Assembly: GCF_954871325.1 (NCBI RefSeq)
Contig: NC_088776.1
Location: 57,081,301 to 57,145,300, forward strand
Length of the DNA: 64,000 nucleotides
Source: Gordionus sp. m RMFG-2023
Lineage: Eukaryota > Nematomorpha > Gordioida > Chordodea > Parachordodidae
Direction: 5' to 3'
A program made the position numbers and the translations under genes. Of this stretch, positions 46,557 to 59,870 are shown piece by piece (the stretch's first letter is position 1; the number at the start of each line of letters is the position of its first letter). The notes under the pieces were generated by a model, which worked only from the letters and a program-made list of their open reading frames with translations, made no database searches and was not told the origin of the DNA.

Positions 46557-48133
46557 TATCAAATCCAGGTGCGTAGCTAGTTTACTAAGAGGTGGGTGTG
46601 ATAAGTTAATCAAAATATTCATTAATGAAAATTTAATTCCGATTGTATTTTCAGTAATTTATTCTGAATGTAGATTAGGTTTCGATATATAAGTAAAACT
46701 ATTTCATTTCGATTTAAGATGTACTTTTGAGATTTGATATTATTATCCGAGATGCAGAAAAGATCCTAATTTTTTTTATACAATTTGTATTGTTGTCAAA
46801 TAGCGTTGTGTTTGATTTGAGACGATTTTAATACCGGCTAATTCAATAAGCCATAAATTGTATAAGCCTCGAGATTTCGGTAATAAATTTTCAAAATTTT
46901 GTGTCATATACTAGCAAAATTTATAGGCTTGTATAATATTCTTTGATTAAAATAGATTAGAGCCGTTTTTATAAATCGGTTAAAATCAGCCATTATTGCT
47001 AAAATATACAGTAATTTTTGGAAAATATCCTATAATTTAAAGTTAGCAAATTTTCCATTGCCTGTTTTAGAACTAAAATTAATTTTTCATACCAATATTT
47101 AAATTCTGAAATTATTAAAACATAAGATATATTCATGTTCTCCGAAAAAATTTTAACTATTTTATTTTTTTAATATTACTATTTAATATATCTTAGAAGG
47201 ATTTATTGGTAGTATTATTTGTAATTTGGATAGCCATTTGAAAAATCACAAAAAGTAAAAATATATTCAAAAGTGGAATAATAACAACTGCAATCTTATA
47301 ATAATCCTTTAGTCCACGTTGATATTCTAGACTTTGGATCTGAGATTTTTGGGTTCTTTTAATAATCAATTAAAATTCATCTACAAAACATAAAAATAAA
47401 TTAATTGAAGGCATCATAATTTCGCTTTGGCCACAATACATAAATCTCTTGAAATGGTTGGTTCTAAGTTTTTTTTAAAGTGGTTATATAATAATATTCC
47501 CTATTCTCATGGCTTCATACAAATTCATAGCAGAGATTATTTTACAAAATTATAATTAAATAATTTGTGCATTCATTCAATGCACAAAAAAATTAGCTAT
47601 TATATTGAAAAAATGTGTCTCCTCCAGATAAAATATCTCATAAAGGTCATTTTAATATTTCTCCAGGGGTTTTTTATTACTATTCATAGGTCCAAAAATG
47701 CAGCAACAACTTGATGCCAAATGCTCCATATTAACGGCCATGCTTTTTGCAATTTCATTCAAAAATCAGAAATGTTTCTATTTAGCAAATTCTGTCTCTT
47801 TCTGAACATTTCAAACACTTTAGTAATGTTGCCTAATAATAATTATTTATAGATCAATTAACTAAAAAAAATTTTAAATGATATAATTCTCTTTGTAACA
47901 ATGTTTAAAAAAAATGTGTTTAAATATACACTTTAAATTTTCGTGGAGGGAAGAATTATTTAAATTAATTTTAACTTTTTGCTATGGTATAAAATAGAAT
48001 ATAAAATATAACCTATTTAAAATAGAATATTATGAAATTCACAATTTATAAAAAAATCTTATATATTTTTTTAAAATATATTTGCTACAAATGGTGGTTA
48101 TCCCCTTCCCTTTGACTGCGCACCTAATCAAAT
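46557..48133. mobile_element. hAT-like element, non-autonomous
   Basis: Ends CCAGGTGCGTAGCTAG (46565) and TGACTGCGCACCT (48125) share AGGTGCG-AG in inverted orientation. TATCAAAT and AATCAAAT flank them (7 of 8). No transposase recognised. A decayed TAGTGTTGTT-type MITE lies inside. Confidence 0.55.
46795..46998. mobile_element. decayed TAGTGTTGTT-family MITE nested in the hAT-like element
   Basis: GATTTGAGACGATTTT, GGCTAATTCAAT, CCTCGAGATTTCGGTAA and GAGCCGTTTTTATAAATCGG follow the order of the 24012 MITE. The termini are eroded. Confidence 0.6.
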
Positions 48134-49592
48134 AATATTTTGCCTGTTATGTTAAACCTTTACTTATAAAAAGTAATTAAAGCTAGTTGTTTTTGAAGTG
48201 TATAAAAAATTCGATTCAATAATTGTATAAATAAACTATTCCTTCAAATTGATTCTTAAAGAAATTAATATATTATATGCCTTTTGATTTTGACAAAAAA
48301 ATATTAATTACTCACTGTAATATGAGTTTAGGTTTGTATATATTGAATAGGTTAGGAAAATCTTCAAAATGTTGCTCCCAGCTTAATTTTCTAAATCCAG
48401 TCATTAAAACTATAAAAAAATATAATATTTACAGTTTAATATTTGATATAATAAATATTTTGTTCGATATTAATTTTTAAATCAATTATACCTATATAAT
48501 GTTAAAATACGTATAAATATAACGTTATTGTCTATTTTATAAATAGTTATACTATTGATCTTTTTTAAATTATTTAAATTATATAATTTCATCATATAAA
48601 CGAATTGTGGATTTTTCTATTAAAAATAATATTCAACAGTAGTTAGTCATAACTTTAAATATACCGACCATATTTTGCATTATAATAGCTCAGAAAAAAA
48701 TTGCTCATTTTTAATTTAATACCATAAAAAATATCTATCAATATACAAAAGACAGAATCAACGTGAATTTTGTTAAAACTATCCATATTGACACCACTGG
48801 ATTTGTAAAAGAATTCACATACCAGTTATTTTATCGATAAAAATATTAATACATGAAAAATGCTTGAAATGCATTTCAATTCTTTGCAATAAATATGTAA
48901 GTAAAAATTTTGCATGCTAAATTAATGAATTAAGATAATTTGCCACAACATTTATTCCTATTCAGATCTTAAAATAAAACTTGAATACAGGCATTTAATA
49001 TATTATTCGAGTTTTGCAGGTGTCATAAACTAGTTGTCAATAAACTATTCTGAACGTAATATTTAACTATAGCTTTTCTGTTTAATAACATCTATTATGT
49101 ACAAGAGTATAAGTTTGGCAGAATATCATTTATATATTAGCCACTATCTTCCTTGTTTTTTTTATATTCATTTTATTATTGACATATATCGAGTAGGTAA
49201 TCCAAATTTAACTACTTCAAGTGTTATTTAAAAGCCCTAAAAAAAGTCCAGTTAAGATATTGGCCAAAATATATTATGTAAGCCATGAAATTTTGCTTAG
49301 AGGTGGAATAAATGATTCAACTTTTTGCTAAATCTCAAGACTTTCGTGATATTAATTTTGCTACAATCTTAATTGGGTCGTGATTTAAATCGACCCAAAT
49401 CTGTCTTTTTTTATCAACTCTAACTTTACCTATCGGACATATATTTCTATAATATTATATTTCCTATTTACAACATAATTTTTCTTTTATATTTGGTTAA
49501 AAAATAGATAGTCTTTGATCCCTTTATTATGCTATCTAATTTCACAAGGATATTTTATTACATATATAACTAAAATTTTATTTTATTTAAAC
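48134..49592. other. intergenic, no confident gene
   Basis: A 67-codon plus-strand frame at 48277-48480 (MPFDFDKKILITHCNMSLG) has no recognised relatives and no supporting context; I would not call it. Otherwise A+T-rich without clear repeats. Confidence 0.35.
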
Positions 49593-49647
49593 CTGTTGGG
49601 TTGGCTTTGATATATACTATGATGCATAAGAATAGAATGTATTTCAT
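49593..49647 (-). pseudogene. lone signal-peptide exon (S), open
   Basis: ATG at 49647-49645 opens MKYILFLCIIVYIKANPT, followed by CAACAG|GTTTAA. It has 18 codons plus one base, the same phase as other S exons. Basic start, hydrophobic core and an Ala-Asn-Pro end fit a cleavable signal peptide. No exon b was recognised to the left. It may start a diverged copy that I cannot read, or be an orphan. Confidence 0.55.
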
Positions 49648-49846
49648 TTTATTAAAAGGTCTATTATATATAAAAACTAAAAAAAATTTTATATCCAAAT
49701 TTAATGTCAAATTTTTTTTAAAAAATATGTGTTATATAATCAAGAAAAATGTTTAATTTATTGATATGATAGTAGTAAAGATAAGGGTGCACAGAAAATA
49801 TTGAATTATAAGAATGTTATCAATAATATCAAATTTTAAATTTAAC

Positions 49847-50418
49847 CTTGAATACAGCGTATACATGACAGGATTTTCACTAGATGCAACTCCCTTCAAA
49901 AACCTTTGCCTACCCCCCTAAAAAAACATCGCCTTCGGCGGCGGTGTTATTTTAACATTATTTTCACCTATTTATTTATTGATACTCTTTTCAAAGAATT
50001 TATAAAGGATAACTTAAATTAATCTATATCTAATACCAACTATCTATATTTTGTGAATATAAAGAATTTATTTTTTAGATAATAAATTCAATTAAAACAT
50101 CCATTATTTACAATGAATTAGTTATTATGGCATTATGAGCTTTCTAAAATATCTAAACCTTTAAAATTACATTTAAAGGTTAGTTTATTTGACAATGTGT
50201 ATGATTGTTTGCAATATATAGATTTGGTCGATGAATTGTATTATTAAAAGTGTAATTTTTGCAGCAATAAATTTTGTCCTATTTCATCTCAAAATTTAAT
50301 AGATAACTCTCAAAAAAATATATCCTACCCTTATTAAAGCAGCTTACCCCTTACCCCCTCAAAAAATAGGATGCGAACTATTCCTACCTCTCCCACTCAT
50401 GTAGACGCTGCTTGAATA
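49847..50418. mobile_element. hAT MITE, perfect 8-bp target duplication
   Basis: Element 49855-50410 (556 bp) has inverted ends CAGCGTATACATGA and TCATGTAGACGCTG (13 of 14) between two copies of CTTGAATA (49847-49854, 50411-50418). A GC-rich hairpin CGCCTTCGGCG lies at about 49932. No coding region. Unrelated by end sequence to the other hATs here. Looks fairly young. Confidence 0.93.
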
Positions 50419-50570
50419 ATGTGAAAAGAAATAATAAACAACCAATTTTGAAAGATATATGACACATTTATATATCGATTAGATTGCTATGTATGCTTTA
50501 TGGATATTAAAATAATTTATTCTCGTTAGGTTAATTCTTTTTATATATTTATATATAATTAATGTTAAAC

Positions 50571-50623
50571 AATTTTCTGCTGAAATAACTTTAAGATTTG
50601 CTAAGATTTATATGATATTTCAT
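50571..50623 (-). pseudogene. lone decayed signal-peptide exon (S)
   Basis: Minus strand, ATG at 50623-50621 (MKYHINLSKS then a break), ending before GTTTAAC. It keeps the general layout and flanking sequence (TAATGTTAAAC) of the other S exons. Decayed. Confidence 0.45.
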
Positions 50624-50649
50624 TTCTTAAATATATTTCTAATTACATT

Positions 50650-52560
50650 TGAATAGAATAATCTATGATTATTAAAAAGAGTATTAATATTTTACAATAT
50701 TCATATCAATATCTTTTTTGCAAATTTAAATTTTATAATATTTAGTTATGTAAAAATATCTAAAAATCTAATCTAAAAGTCATATATCTATAACAAACAT
50801 ATATTTTTTTACCTTAACCTCTTCAGTTAGAAACGCATAAAATCCAGCCAAAATACATTCTTAAATTCATAATTAATATATTCAAATTTAAATTTAGCTT
50901 TGTATCATAAAAATTATTAATTAATTTACTTCTTAGAAGTATTAAAATTGATATTTTTGTAAATTGCACTTAATTTTAATAGAATAATTTTTAACCATAT
51001 TTGATCAAAAAGGGTTCTAAGATAAACCAAGTTGCGTATGAATGATTCTAAAGTCGGTCTGACCTAGCTTTTTAAGAATTTCTCATAATTTGCTCGAAGT
51101 GTTAAAATTTTTACTCTATTCATTATAATTAAAAATTTCTGACCCGATCAACCATTAAAATTTTAAGAGAAATTAGGTCTTGCCCTAAAAAAATTTGCCT
51201 CATCCATTAAATTTTTTTCGAATTTTTCGGATCACGTTTTTAATATCTCTTTCTAATTTTCCCCAACATCAATTAAGGTTTCCATATCTATTTCTAAATA
51301 AACATTTTCTAAACCTATTCTGTTTCTGTATTTTGTAAATTGCAACATATCATTTGTTTAATTTTTGATGAATTTACTCTATTATTTATGGATTTAATAC
51401 CTTAACTAGAACCGCTCCTAAAATACAAATAAATAAGCTACAATTTATTTTCAAAAAAGTATTAATCAAAATATACGCTTGAATATTTATCAAAATTTTA
51501 ATGCCCAGGATGACCTATTATGATTTTTATCAAAATATCAGAATTCGCGTCTTGACTTATTTATTATGTATAAATTGTCCAGTTGTCCTAAAGTACGAAA
51601 TTCCTGCCTTGTTTTGTTTTTTTCTCAACCCATCACCTTACAATTTTTTAAGAATTTGCCCACTGAGCAGGCTTTGCGAATCTTGTTATGAATATAATAA
51701 ATATCCTATTCTTGAAAACCTTTATAATTAATCTTATGTGGTCAGCTATATTATAAAAATGAAAAATTAATAAACAAGCTTTTAATCATGTTCTAGATCT
51801 TAGACAATCATTAAAAAAAATTGAACATTTCATCAATAGTTCTTTACTCAAAGTATTAATGAATACACATTAAGCAATTAAGATTAGAAAAGTTTATTAA
51901 TTTGTAATATTAAAACCTTAAAACAATTATTAGAGGATTTTAAATAAGATACCTTACATTTGATATATACCTTTTTCGTGATATTTTTGCAACCAAGATT
52001 TGCATCACCACTTTATATTATTAAGATTAGATCAATAAGTGATTTGAACTTGCCTAATTTCCTTCTCTGGAATTTGTGTGATATTTCATTTTTCCCTTTT
52101 TGGAGAGGGCTTCGAATAAATGTGTTGGTTTTTTATTTATCTTATATTTTACATTATTTATTATTTATGTTCAATATTGCCTTTTTGTTATTAAGATATT
52201 TTAGTTTTATTAGTTTATTAAATATATTTATATTACATGGTCTGATACTTATGATACTTATAGTTATATTGTTTATATACTTAATATATTTTAGGACTTT
52301 AGTAAATAGATAAAGATGATATAAATTATTCTATTATAATATTATTTATTTTTCGAAATTAATTATTAATAATAATTGAAAGAAGCATTTCTTTATAATA
52401 ATGGTTCTATAAATCTAAAATAAATATCATATTTTTCATTCAAAAATTGTAGGCTGTTATTTTTATGATTAAATATCTCGAATTGTCATTGAAGAGGATG
52501 AGATACCATGTATAAGAATTATTCATTTATATTCGTATATTTCTATATTGCACTGAATCT
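50650..52560. other. intergenic, no confident gene
   Basis: Frames at 51501-51731 and 51960-52313 (117 codons, very hydrophobic and T-rich) have no recognised domain. The second could be chance in a T-rich strand, where stops are rare. The sequence at 51040-51190 has weak inverted similarity (GGTCTGACC, GACCCGATC) without clear ends. Confidence 0.35.
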
Positions 52561-53080
52561 ATATTCAGTATCTAGCTCCTATTATTAAGCAAATTAGGAT
52601 TGAATAAAGCCCTTAACTATTAACTTAGATATCATTATATGATTTTGGAACCTTTAATATATAAATTTCTCTAGCCGGATCAATGGAGCAAGTTTTAATA
52701 GTAAGAAAAAGAATCAATGATTCATTAATTTTTAGAGTCAAATTTTGATAGAATTATTAAATTTTTTATTGGAATATTAACATGCGTCTATATCTCTTTT
52801 TTCATTATTTATACATTTAAAGAATCTGATTTAACCCGAAACGGATTTTTGAATATAGATTATTTACGTTATAAATTTAAAGCAATTTTCGCCAAAGTGT
52901 ACTTTTTAACAGGGTTTCGAACCGAATGCCGTTATAATTTTCTGAGAAATAATTATAACCGAACCGTTAGAGAAAATATAACTGTTATAAATATTATAAA
53001 CGGTTTTAACCTGTTCAAAACGGTTATAAAAAATAATTTATTCAAAATTATTAACCTAAATTTGAAATTTTAATTTCTTT
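52560..53080. repeat. block related to 17600-17870, with an insertion
   Basis: 52590-52920 follows 17600-17870, ending at CAATTTTCGCCAA. From about 52920 a different sequence begins, AGGGTTTCGAACCG, rich in AACGGTT / AACCGTT inverted motifs up to about 53040. It is probably a small inserted element; its right end is not clear. Confidence 0.5.
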
Positions 53081-53659
53081 AGGGCAATCTTAAATTCATG
53101 ATTTCTTAAAAAAAATTTTATTATCTACATTACCGAGTTGAATGTTTTTACTTTAAATACTCAATTTAAATATAATGATACTTGCTAATAATTTAAGAAA
53201 AAATCATATAATTCTACCATTAATAACTAATCTAATAAAAGTTAAGTACTAACCACTTTTTGATAAAATACTGTTTTTTAATAATTTATTATTAATTAAT
53301 ATATTCAAAAAAAGTTTATCTTAGTTTATCAGAATTGGTAATTTAAGTTAAAATTGTAAATTATTTTTAACTCAAAATAAGAAGTCTATTTAATATAATA
53401 CACATAAATAAGTAAATAAATATAAAAATAATTTAATGCAATGTTAGTTAACTTATTTAAACTCAAGATTTTTAGAAAAATATCGCTCCAAAGCCATGTT
53501 CGCGAAAAATGTTTGACAGAGAATAAATGGAAAATAATCAGAAATATAAGCTTTACATCCAGCTTATATTTTAACAAAATTTATACAATGTGAACAATTG
53601 ACAATGGGAGATTTTTAGGTCTGGATCATATGTATCATTTAAACGAGCAAAGTAGACAC

Positions 53660-54205
53660 TTCATTTGCCATATTTTTAGTTTCTACAAAGGAGAAATAAA
53701 TTTGAATGATTAGCTATATATCTCGACCCAAGATATAATTTATTTTGAACATTTGAAGAAAAGAGATCACCAAAAAACATCTAAACTATGGAACTTAATA
53801 AAAAATTTAAATAATCAGAATAAAATTCTAGATATACTATGTCTACATGTTCACATTCAAGAGATAATTTAGATGCTGATTTTGAAGATTTATTAAAGTT
53901 GCGTTAATAAGAATACTCAGGGTATAGAAAATTTTAATAAATGTATAAAAATAAAATATAAATTATGTCAGTTGATAAAGATTGGAAAAAGATTCTAATC
54001 TTTTAAATTATTAGGAAAATGTAAAGAATAGTATGCCAGAACTTTATGAGTTAGCTATAATTATAATAGCAATTCCACCTACGCAGGTATCAGTAGTAAG
54101 AGCATTTTCTGGCCTTTAGTTTATACTCTCCGCAGAAAACTAAATTAAATTTTGAAATATTAGAAGATATTTTAGTTATCCATTATATCTATTTAAACAT
54201 AAATA
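53660..54205 (+). pseudogene. hAT transposase C-terminal half, decayed
   Basis: Plus strand: AIYLDPRYNLF near 53730, an acidic linker, then MPELYELAIIIIAIPPTQVS, RAFSGL, FILS and NFEILEDILVIH up to 54180. These are the YLDPRY and IPAtqvSVERaFSal...LxxxxLEdiL blocks of another hAT transposase class, different from those at 11.5 and 35.5 kb. Several stops and frame changes. Terminal repeats were not identified. Confidence 0.7.
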
Positions 54206-56253
54206 CTAAGAATTTCAATTATATATATGCGTTATATTCCTCATTATATTTGCGCAGGAACGAAAATGAACCTTAATTTTATACAATTATAAATCTTTGC
54301 AAACGATAAAGTTAAAAATATTAATAGATAAATATATTTTTCCAAGAATTTTAAGAGATAGGAAATCTTTTAATTTTTATTAATAAACATAACCAAAGCA
54401 CCACTTGAAATTTTATATAAAATTTGCTAGGCGATAGTAATGATGTTGGATTTTATATATTTTATTCTTTGTCATTTGCTACTAAATTTTGATATCAATA
54501 TTTTATTTGCTATATTTTTTGAAAGCAAATTTATTCCATGAGCTGCACACACGATGCATTTAATATTTATTTTATACAATCTTGCTTCCATAATATTACT
54601 CATCCCTTATTATGGGGTTAATATTTGTGTTACTTATATCTTCAATTACTTAAATAAATATAATAGATATACTATAATATCCCCCATAATTGGTTTATGA
54701 TATTTAGTGTGAGTGCTATAGAATTAAGTACTTTACTATTATATTTGTCCACCAATTACTAATTGGTCAATCTTATATTAAGTTGTAAAATTTTATAATA
54801 AAAATTAAGAAATTTAGGTCTAACTCAGTAAATTGCCATTAAATTGCAATTATCACCTTAAAATTTCTGCTAGTCTGTCTATAATCAATTGAACTGTTAT
54901 TGGCATCAAGAAAAAATAAAATTTGCCTAATCCCACTCTCAACTTTTACACACTAACTCTATCTTGTTCCATGTTTCTAACCTTTAATCCTACCTATTTT
55001 TAAATAAATTATTACAAAATATTTTAACAAAATAAATTTCTTCTAATTAAAAAATTTCTCTAGATCATATTTAATCAAGTTGACTATTATTATATTAGTT
55101 AGAATAATTGAGACTTAACATATATATATATAAACAAAACACATATATAATATATTACCAAGATAATATTTTTATTAAAATATAAAATAAATCATGATTA
55201 TGTATTCAAATACATTAATATAAATTGGGAAAATGTTAGCGGAAATATATATTAACTAAAAAATTGGTTTATTGGTTTCAGAAAATAATTTAATTGTGAT
55301 AATACATAAACGTATTTGTTTGCGACATAATATTATGTTTTTTTTATCTAATATGTAACATTTGTTTTAATATATATATATATAACAGTAATGATCATAA
55401 GCAGATGTTTTTAATTGCAAATTGTAAGAATGCATGATATATTTATACTTCCACCTATAAAAGTGTATTGATAAAAATCGTTTCTGGGTAGGCTCCAAGA
55501 AAGGCTGTATACGATATGATTTAGGTATGTATCTAAACATGTTCAATTGTTTCGTTTTTACAAATACCAAGTTATCTCTATTAATTATTGTAATCTATGG
55601 GTGATATTTAAAAACATTTTATTACTAAACAAATATTCATTACTTAACTTTTTATAAATTTATTTATATTTCATTTACCTTCTGAAATTTTATTGCCAAA
55701 AAAAAAATTTGACTCACATTTGCATTCATAAATTGTAAACTATGGCCTGACATTGTGTAACGACATCATACATAGAGAAATCTTTGAATAAATGCTATTC
55801 AATCGGAACTCGACCTAAGATAAAGTTATAAAAATATTGAGTAATGACTACTTACGTTAGCTTCAATTTTCAATGTTTGATTTATTTCAATTAAATTCAT
55901 TAGGTTAAACAATTCAAAACTTCTAAATATCGACAAAGTTTTGTAAACGGTGTTGTTTATTGAATATGTATCTATATCCCCATCACCCCCTAGGATATAG
56001 GAAATTATTGAATTATTCTCTTTATCTAGATAGAGTTGTGAGAATCTTTTTTAAAATATACATTCATTATAAAAAAAAGTTTTTTAAAGAATAATTTTTA
56101 TTTTAAAAAATAATATGCAAAATTCTTTAAAAATTCAAAATAATGGAAAGATAAAAATATTATAGAAATTTAATTTTAATTAATATTTAAACGGAAACAA
56201 TGTGAAAGAATGGTTTGTTTAAGGAAAGAGCAAATGTGAGGCAATGATAAATC

Positions 56254-57211
56254 ACAATTAGTAGTGTTTGCAACGGTCCGTTCCTGTCCATTCCAATCTT
56301 TTTTTCTAAAATGAGACCAGACCGATGGACCTTTATATCAAGTGCGGCCAGACCGTGGGATCGTCAGTCCAGCCCGGTACGGTCCTATCTAAAAAAATTT
56401 GTTAAGCTTTATAAGATTTATTCTGCATGAAATTTAAAAATGAAATGTGTTAAATTACCAAAATTTTAATTATATCATCAAAACATTTTTATTATTTTAT
56501 TTATATACAAAATTAAACCAATAAAAATTTATTGAATATAATTTAAATCACTTTGATTAGCATATTTAATTAGTTTTTGTTTTTGAATGTGATAGATATC
56601 TGGTAAAAAAATAACTGATTTATAAATAAGTATTCTAAATCTTCTAAAAAATCAAAATTATTCCATTTTTTACCTATCATTTCGTTAATCTTGGATTTTT
56701 ATTGTTTACAGTCCTAATCATAACTATTGGTAGGTTTATTTGATAAAGATTTTATAAATTAGTTTAAAATTTTGAGCTCTAATTTGTTATACATGCTAAT
56801 TTAATTGTACTTGAAGAATCGGAAATATATGAAGACATATTTTACATGTTTTCCAGAATTATCCTTTCAAAAAATTTATATAATGATCGATTTTTTTTAT
56901 TTACTCTAGTAATACTATTTTTTAAAGCATTAGTTATTCTCTGGCTGAGAGGGGATTAAATAATATTATAACTTTATATAATTAAGGAATTAAACGGAAG
57001 AATAAACGATGAATGAGATATTTTAAAGTGTTAGGCATTAAATAATGATGTTTTATGTGTTAATGAATGAACATGTACATTTACTAAAAAGAAATTCATA
57101 GTAAACTTTTATCATTTTTAATCGGTCATAGGTCGGACCGGATCCTCCCGTCGGACCCAATAGTCAGATGAGACTGAACTAGACTGGACCCCTGCAAACA
57201 CCAATAGGCGT
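56254..57211. mobile_element. hAT-like element in the a-c intron of unit E
   Basis: Ends TAGTGTTTGCAACGGTCC (56262) and GGACCCCTGCAAACACCA (to 57203) are inverted, with GC-rich GGACCGG-type subterminal sequence at both ends. The target duplication is unclear: ACAATTAG against CAATAGG. The minus strand between 56529 and 56680 has coding-like runs (KKWNNFDFLEDLEYLF, then in another frame LPDIYHIQKQKLIKYA) that I cannot assign. Confidence 0.7.
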
Positions 57212-57500
57212 AGCCAAGGGAGGGGGGCAAGGAAATTTTTAATCTTCCTCAAATCCATGCCTTTTTTCGTAAATATCCATTAAGATAATAAAAAATATTC
57301 ACCTATACCACCACTCCCCTGCCCTCTCCTCCAAATATCTAATTTAAAATAAAAATGATTTTTAAAAATAACGACTATAATTTATAATCTTTAGAATAAA
57401 AAATTTAAACTTAAAAATATTTATTTCAAAAATGGTTTTACCTTCCAAAGTTAGCATTTTTGAGAGGCTCCACATAGCCAATAATATAAATCAAATAATT
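57212..57500. repeat. short repeat related to 24280-24480
   Basis: CTCTCCTCCAAATATC, TTTTTAAAAATAAC and CTTTAGAATAAAAAATTTAAA parallel 24301-24400 in the matching intron of unit C. Ends GGCGTAGCCAAGG and CTCCACATAGCC may be eroded termini. Confidence 0.45.
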
Positions 57501-58957
57501 AAAATATTTATTAGTTATTTCTAATAATTGATTCTAATAAAAGTACAATTTAAATAGTTTCCTATTAGATAATAAATATTTCTATTCCTTTAATTTAAGA
57601 CACAATGTTTTATATATTTCAAATAATTTTAATATTTAATAGTTTTTTTTAATTAATTAATACAAGTAATAGTACATTATAACCCTAACATGCCCCAAGT
57701 GGTATATAGAGTCTCCTATAAGATAATCAATATTTCTATTAGTATTAATAAACAATATTGAACATTAACATTTAAACATAAATAATTCGTATAAAAATAA
57801 TAAAAGAACTCACTCTTTTCTCCCCTCTGTATTATATACATTGAATAAGCTAGGATAATGTGTCAGTAAGCATAGATCGTTAAAATAGGCATTTAGAGCT
57901 ATAAAATATTATAATATAAACTAAGAATTTTTTCCATGTATCCAGATATTTTTCTAAATGCTAGAAATATTTGATTCTAATTATATTTTTTTTTTTTTCA
58001 AATCAAAACTAACAATTCGGTCGATTCTTCAATGAATTCTTTTATAAATGTTATTCAAATTATTACATTTTTTTATATATTTATTCTTAAAATATTTATA
58101 TTTAATCTAAGTAATATAAACACTAAAGAAAGAATATCATGCTTTCTAAAATATTGATATTTTATGGTTTAAAAAGGTAAAATTTCCTGATTTATTACAA
58201 AATTGGTTTAAATACTATTGTTCACGTTAAGAAACACTTTCCAATAATAAAATGTAAAGATCATAATTTATTAAATTTGACTTTTTCATCTCTATTTAAT
58301 AAGATTTTTAGGACTCATTTTAAATTATCGCTATATAGTTTAAGAAATTCATAATTAATCGCTAGCTCGATAATTAAAATTTGTAATTTATATCGCTCTT
58401 ACATGACTAATATAGGGTAAATGTGATTATATATTTATGAGATTAATGATTTTTAAATCAAGTTCATAATATATTAGATGTCTTTATCTCTCCCTAATGT
58501 GAGTTAGGCCTCGTTTTAAGATATCGCAATATAGTTTTAGCATTCATAATTAATCGTTAAACGTACTATAGCTTTAAAATTTATCATGATGTATTTTGTA
58601 ATTTATACATCGCTTAACTACGTCGTGATATTACTAGATTAAACGTGGCCTATACCGGGATATTTACATGACTTTTGCAGGGTTACTAGTATTACATATT
58701 TATGAGATTAATAATATTATATATGTATAATTAATAAATGAAAACCTTTTTGAGCAGCAATAGTTCTAACATTAGCGAAGATGCATATGATTAGTATTAG
58801 TTTCATTTTAAAAATATTTTGATTTACAGTTTATATCAACTTATGATTATTTAAAATAGATCATTAATATAATAATTTAAAATATTCATACCTATATTAT
58901 TTTTTCTGCAAATGCTTGCAAAATATATCTTAATTAAATTTGCAAAAATATCTTTAT

Positions 58958-58975
58958 ATCTATATAAAGTATAAA
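58958..58975 (-). promoter_or_regulatory. TATA-like motif upstream of unit E
   Basis: ACTTTATATAGATA on the minus strand, about 155 bases before the S-exon ATG; conserved with units C and D. Confidence 0.4.
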
Positions 58976-59529
58976 AGTCATTTACCTATAACAAATAAAT
59001 AATTTCTTTTTTTCCGACCTTCATCAGGTTAAAAACTCCCACAAAATCAAGATAATTTAAAAAAAAATTCATATTGAATATATTTTTAAAAATTAGTTTT
59101 AAATAATAATTTTTTTTATATTAACTCACTTGATAAAAATATAGAAATCAGAATATAGGAAGATAACTCCCCCACCCCTCTTTCAAAACATCCCTTCCTT
59201 CCAATAGGGAAAACTAATTGAATTTTTATCTCAAGGAATAATCTGTTATAGATATTTTTTTGCAAATATTTACGATTAGTATGTATTAATCATTATAATG
59301 GTCATTTACTTAAAATTTTAATTAAGTATTGAATTTTTTTTAACAGACGAGAAAAATTTCCTATATAAATAAAAATACGTATGATTTTAATGAATCTCTT
59401 ATTTTTTCAAAAATATTATAATTTATTTAAACTATAAAAGTTATTCATTTTTTAAAATGAATTTATTTTTAATTTTTCAAATTTTAATGAACAATTCATT
59501 TTCTTGCTGCAAATTTCATCAAATTTATT

Positions 59530-59870
59530 TTTTTCTATTTTAACTTTCATTCTTGTTGAGTAGTAGGCTTCTTCAATATTTCTTTCCATTTTATAATTTT
59601 CATATAATCTATTTTATTATTTATATTATATTCAATGACCTTTACTTTTCAGACCATAAATTTTTGGTCTATTCCGTTACCCATCGCTTCTTAATCTTTT
59701 TTCTTATGTTTTCGGCCATTCATCTTGCGTTCATACCACCATAGTCTATTTAGATCTATGTTTTTAAGGGAACTACTTTTAAAGTTCATAGTATATTTTC
59801 ATATCCTATCCCTGACTATTATCCTTAAAACATTCCCATAATCCGTAAGACTTCTCATGTTTGATGTTTC
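59530..59870 (-). mobile_element. old RTE LINE 3' remnant upstream of unit E
   Basis: TTCTTGTTGAGTAGTAGGC, GTTCATACCACCATAGTC and CTATTATCCTTAAAACATTC match the RT C-terminal region of the 7.5 kb LINE and the remnants at 31440 and 45610. No frame remains. Confidence 0.7.

Larger units (their letters stand above)
54610..58806 (-). pseudogene. unit E of the secreted gene family
   Basis: Minus-strand exons: S 58806-58746 (MKLILIICIFANVRTIAAQ), b 57898-57814 (NAYFNDLCLLTHYPSLFNVY), a 57715-57695 (21 bases, followed by GCATGT, a possible GC donor), c 56045-55856 (DIDTYSINNTVYKTL, donor AAC|GTAAGT), d 55814-55718, e 55594-55455 (YLNHIVYSLSWSLPRNDF) and g about 54790-54610. Lengths of S, b, a and c equal those of unit D (61, 85, 21 and 190). 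The c-d intron is again 41 bp. A hAT-like element (56262) fills the a-c intron. Some exons carry breaks, so this is likely a pseudogene. Confidence 0.65.

Noticed and set aside
48277-48480. 67-codon open frame
   Set aside because: Starts with ATG but has no relatives, and length is within chance for this much sequence.
49925-49950. Rho-independent terminator-like hairpin (CGCCTTCGGCG)
   Set aside because: Eukaryotic context and located inside a hAT MITE, where GC-rich hairpins are common.
51960-52313. 117-codon hydrophobic protein
   Set aside because: T-rich strand with low-complexity Leu/Ile/Phe composition, no domain, no splice context and no copy in related blocks.
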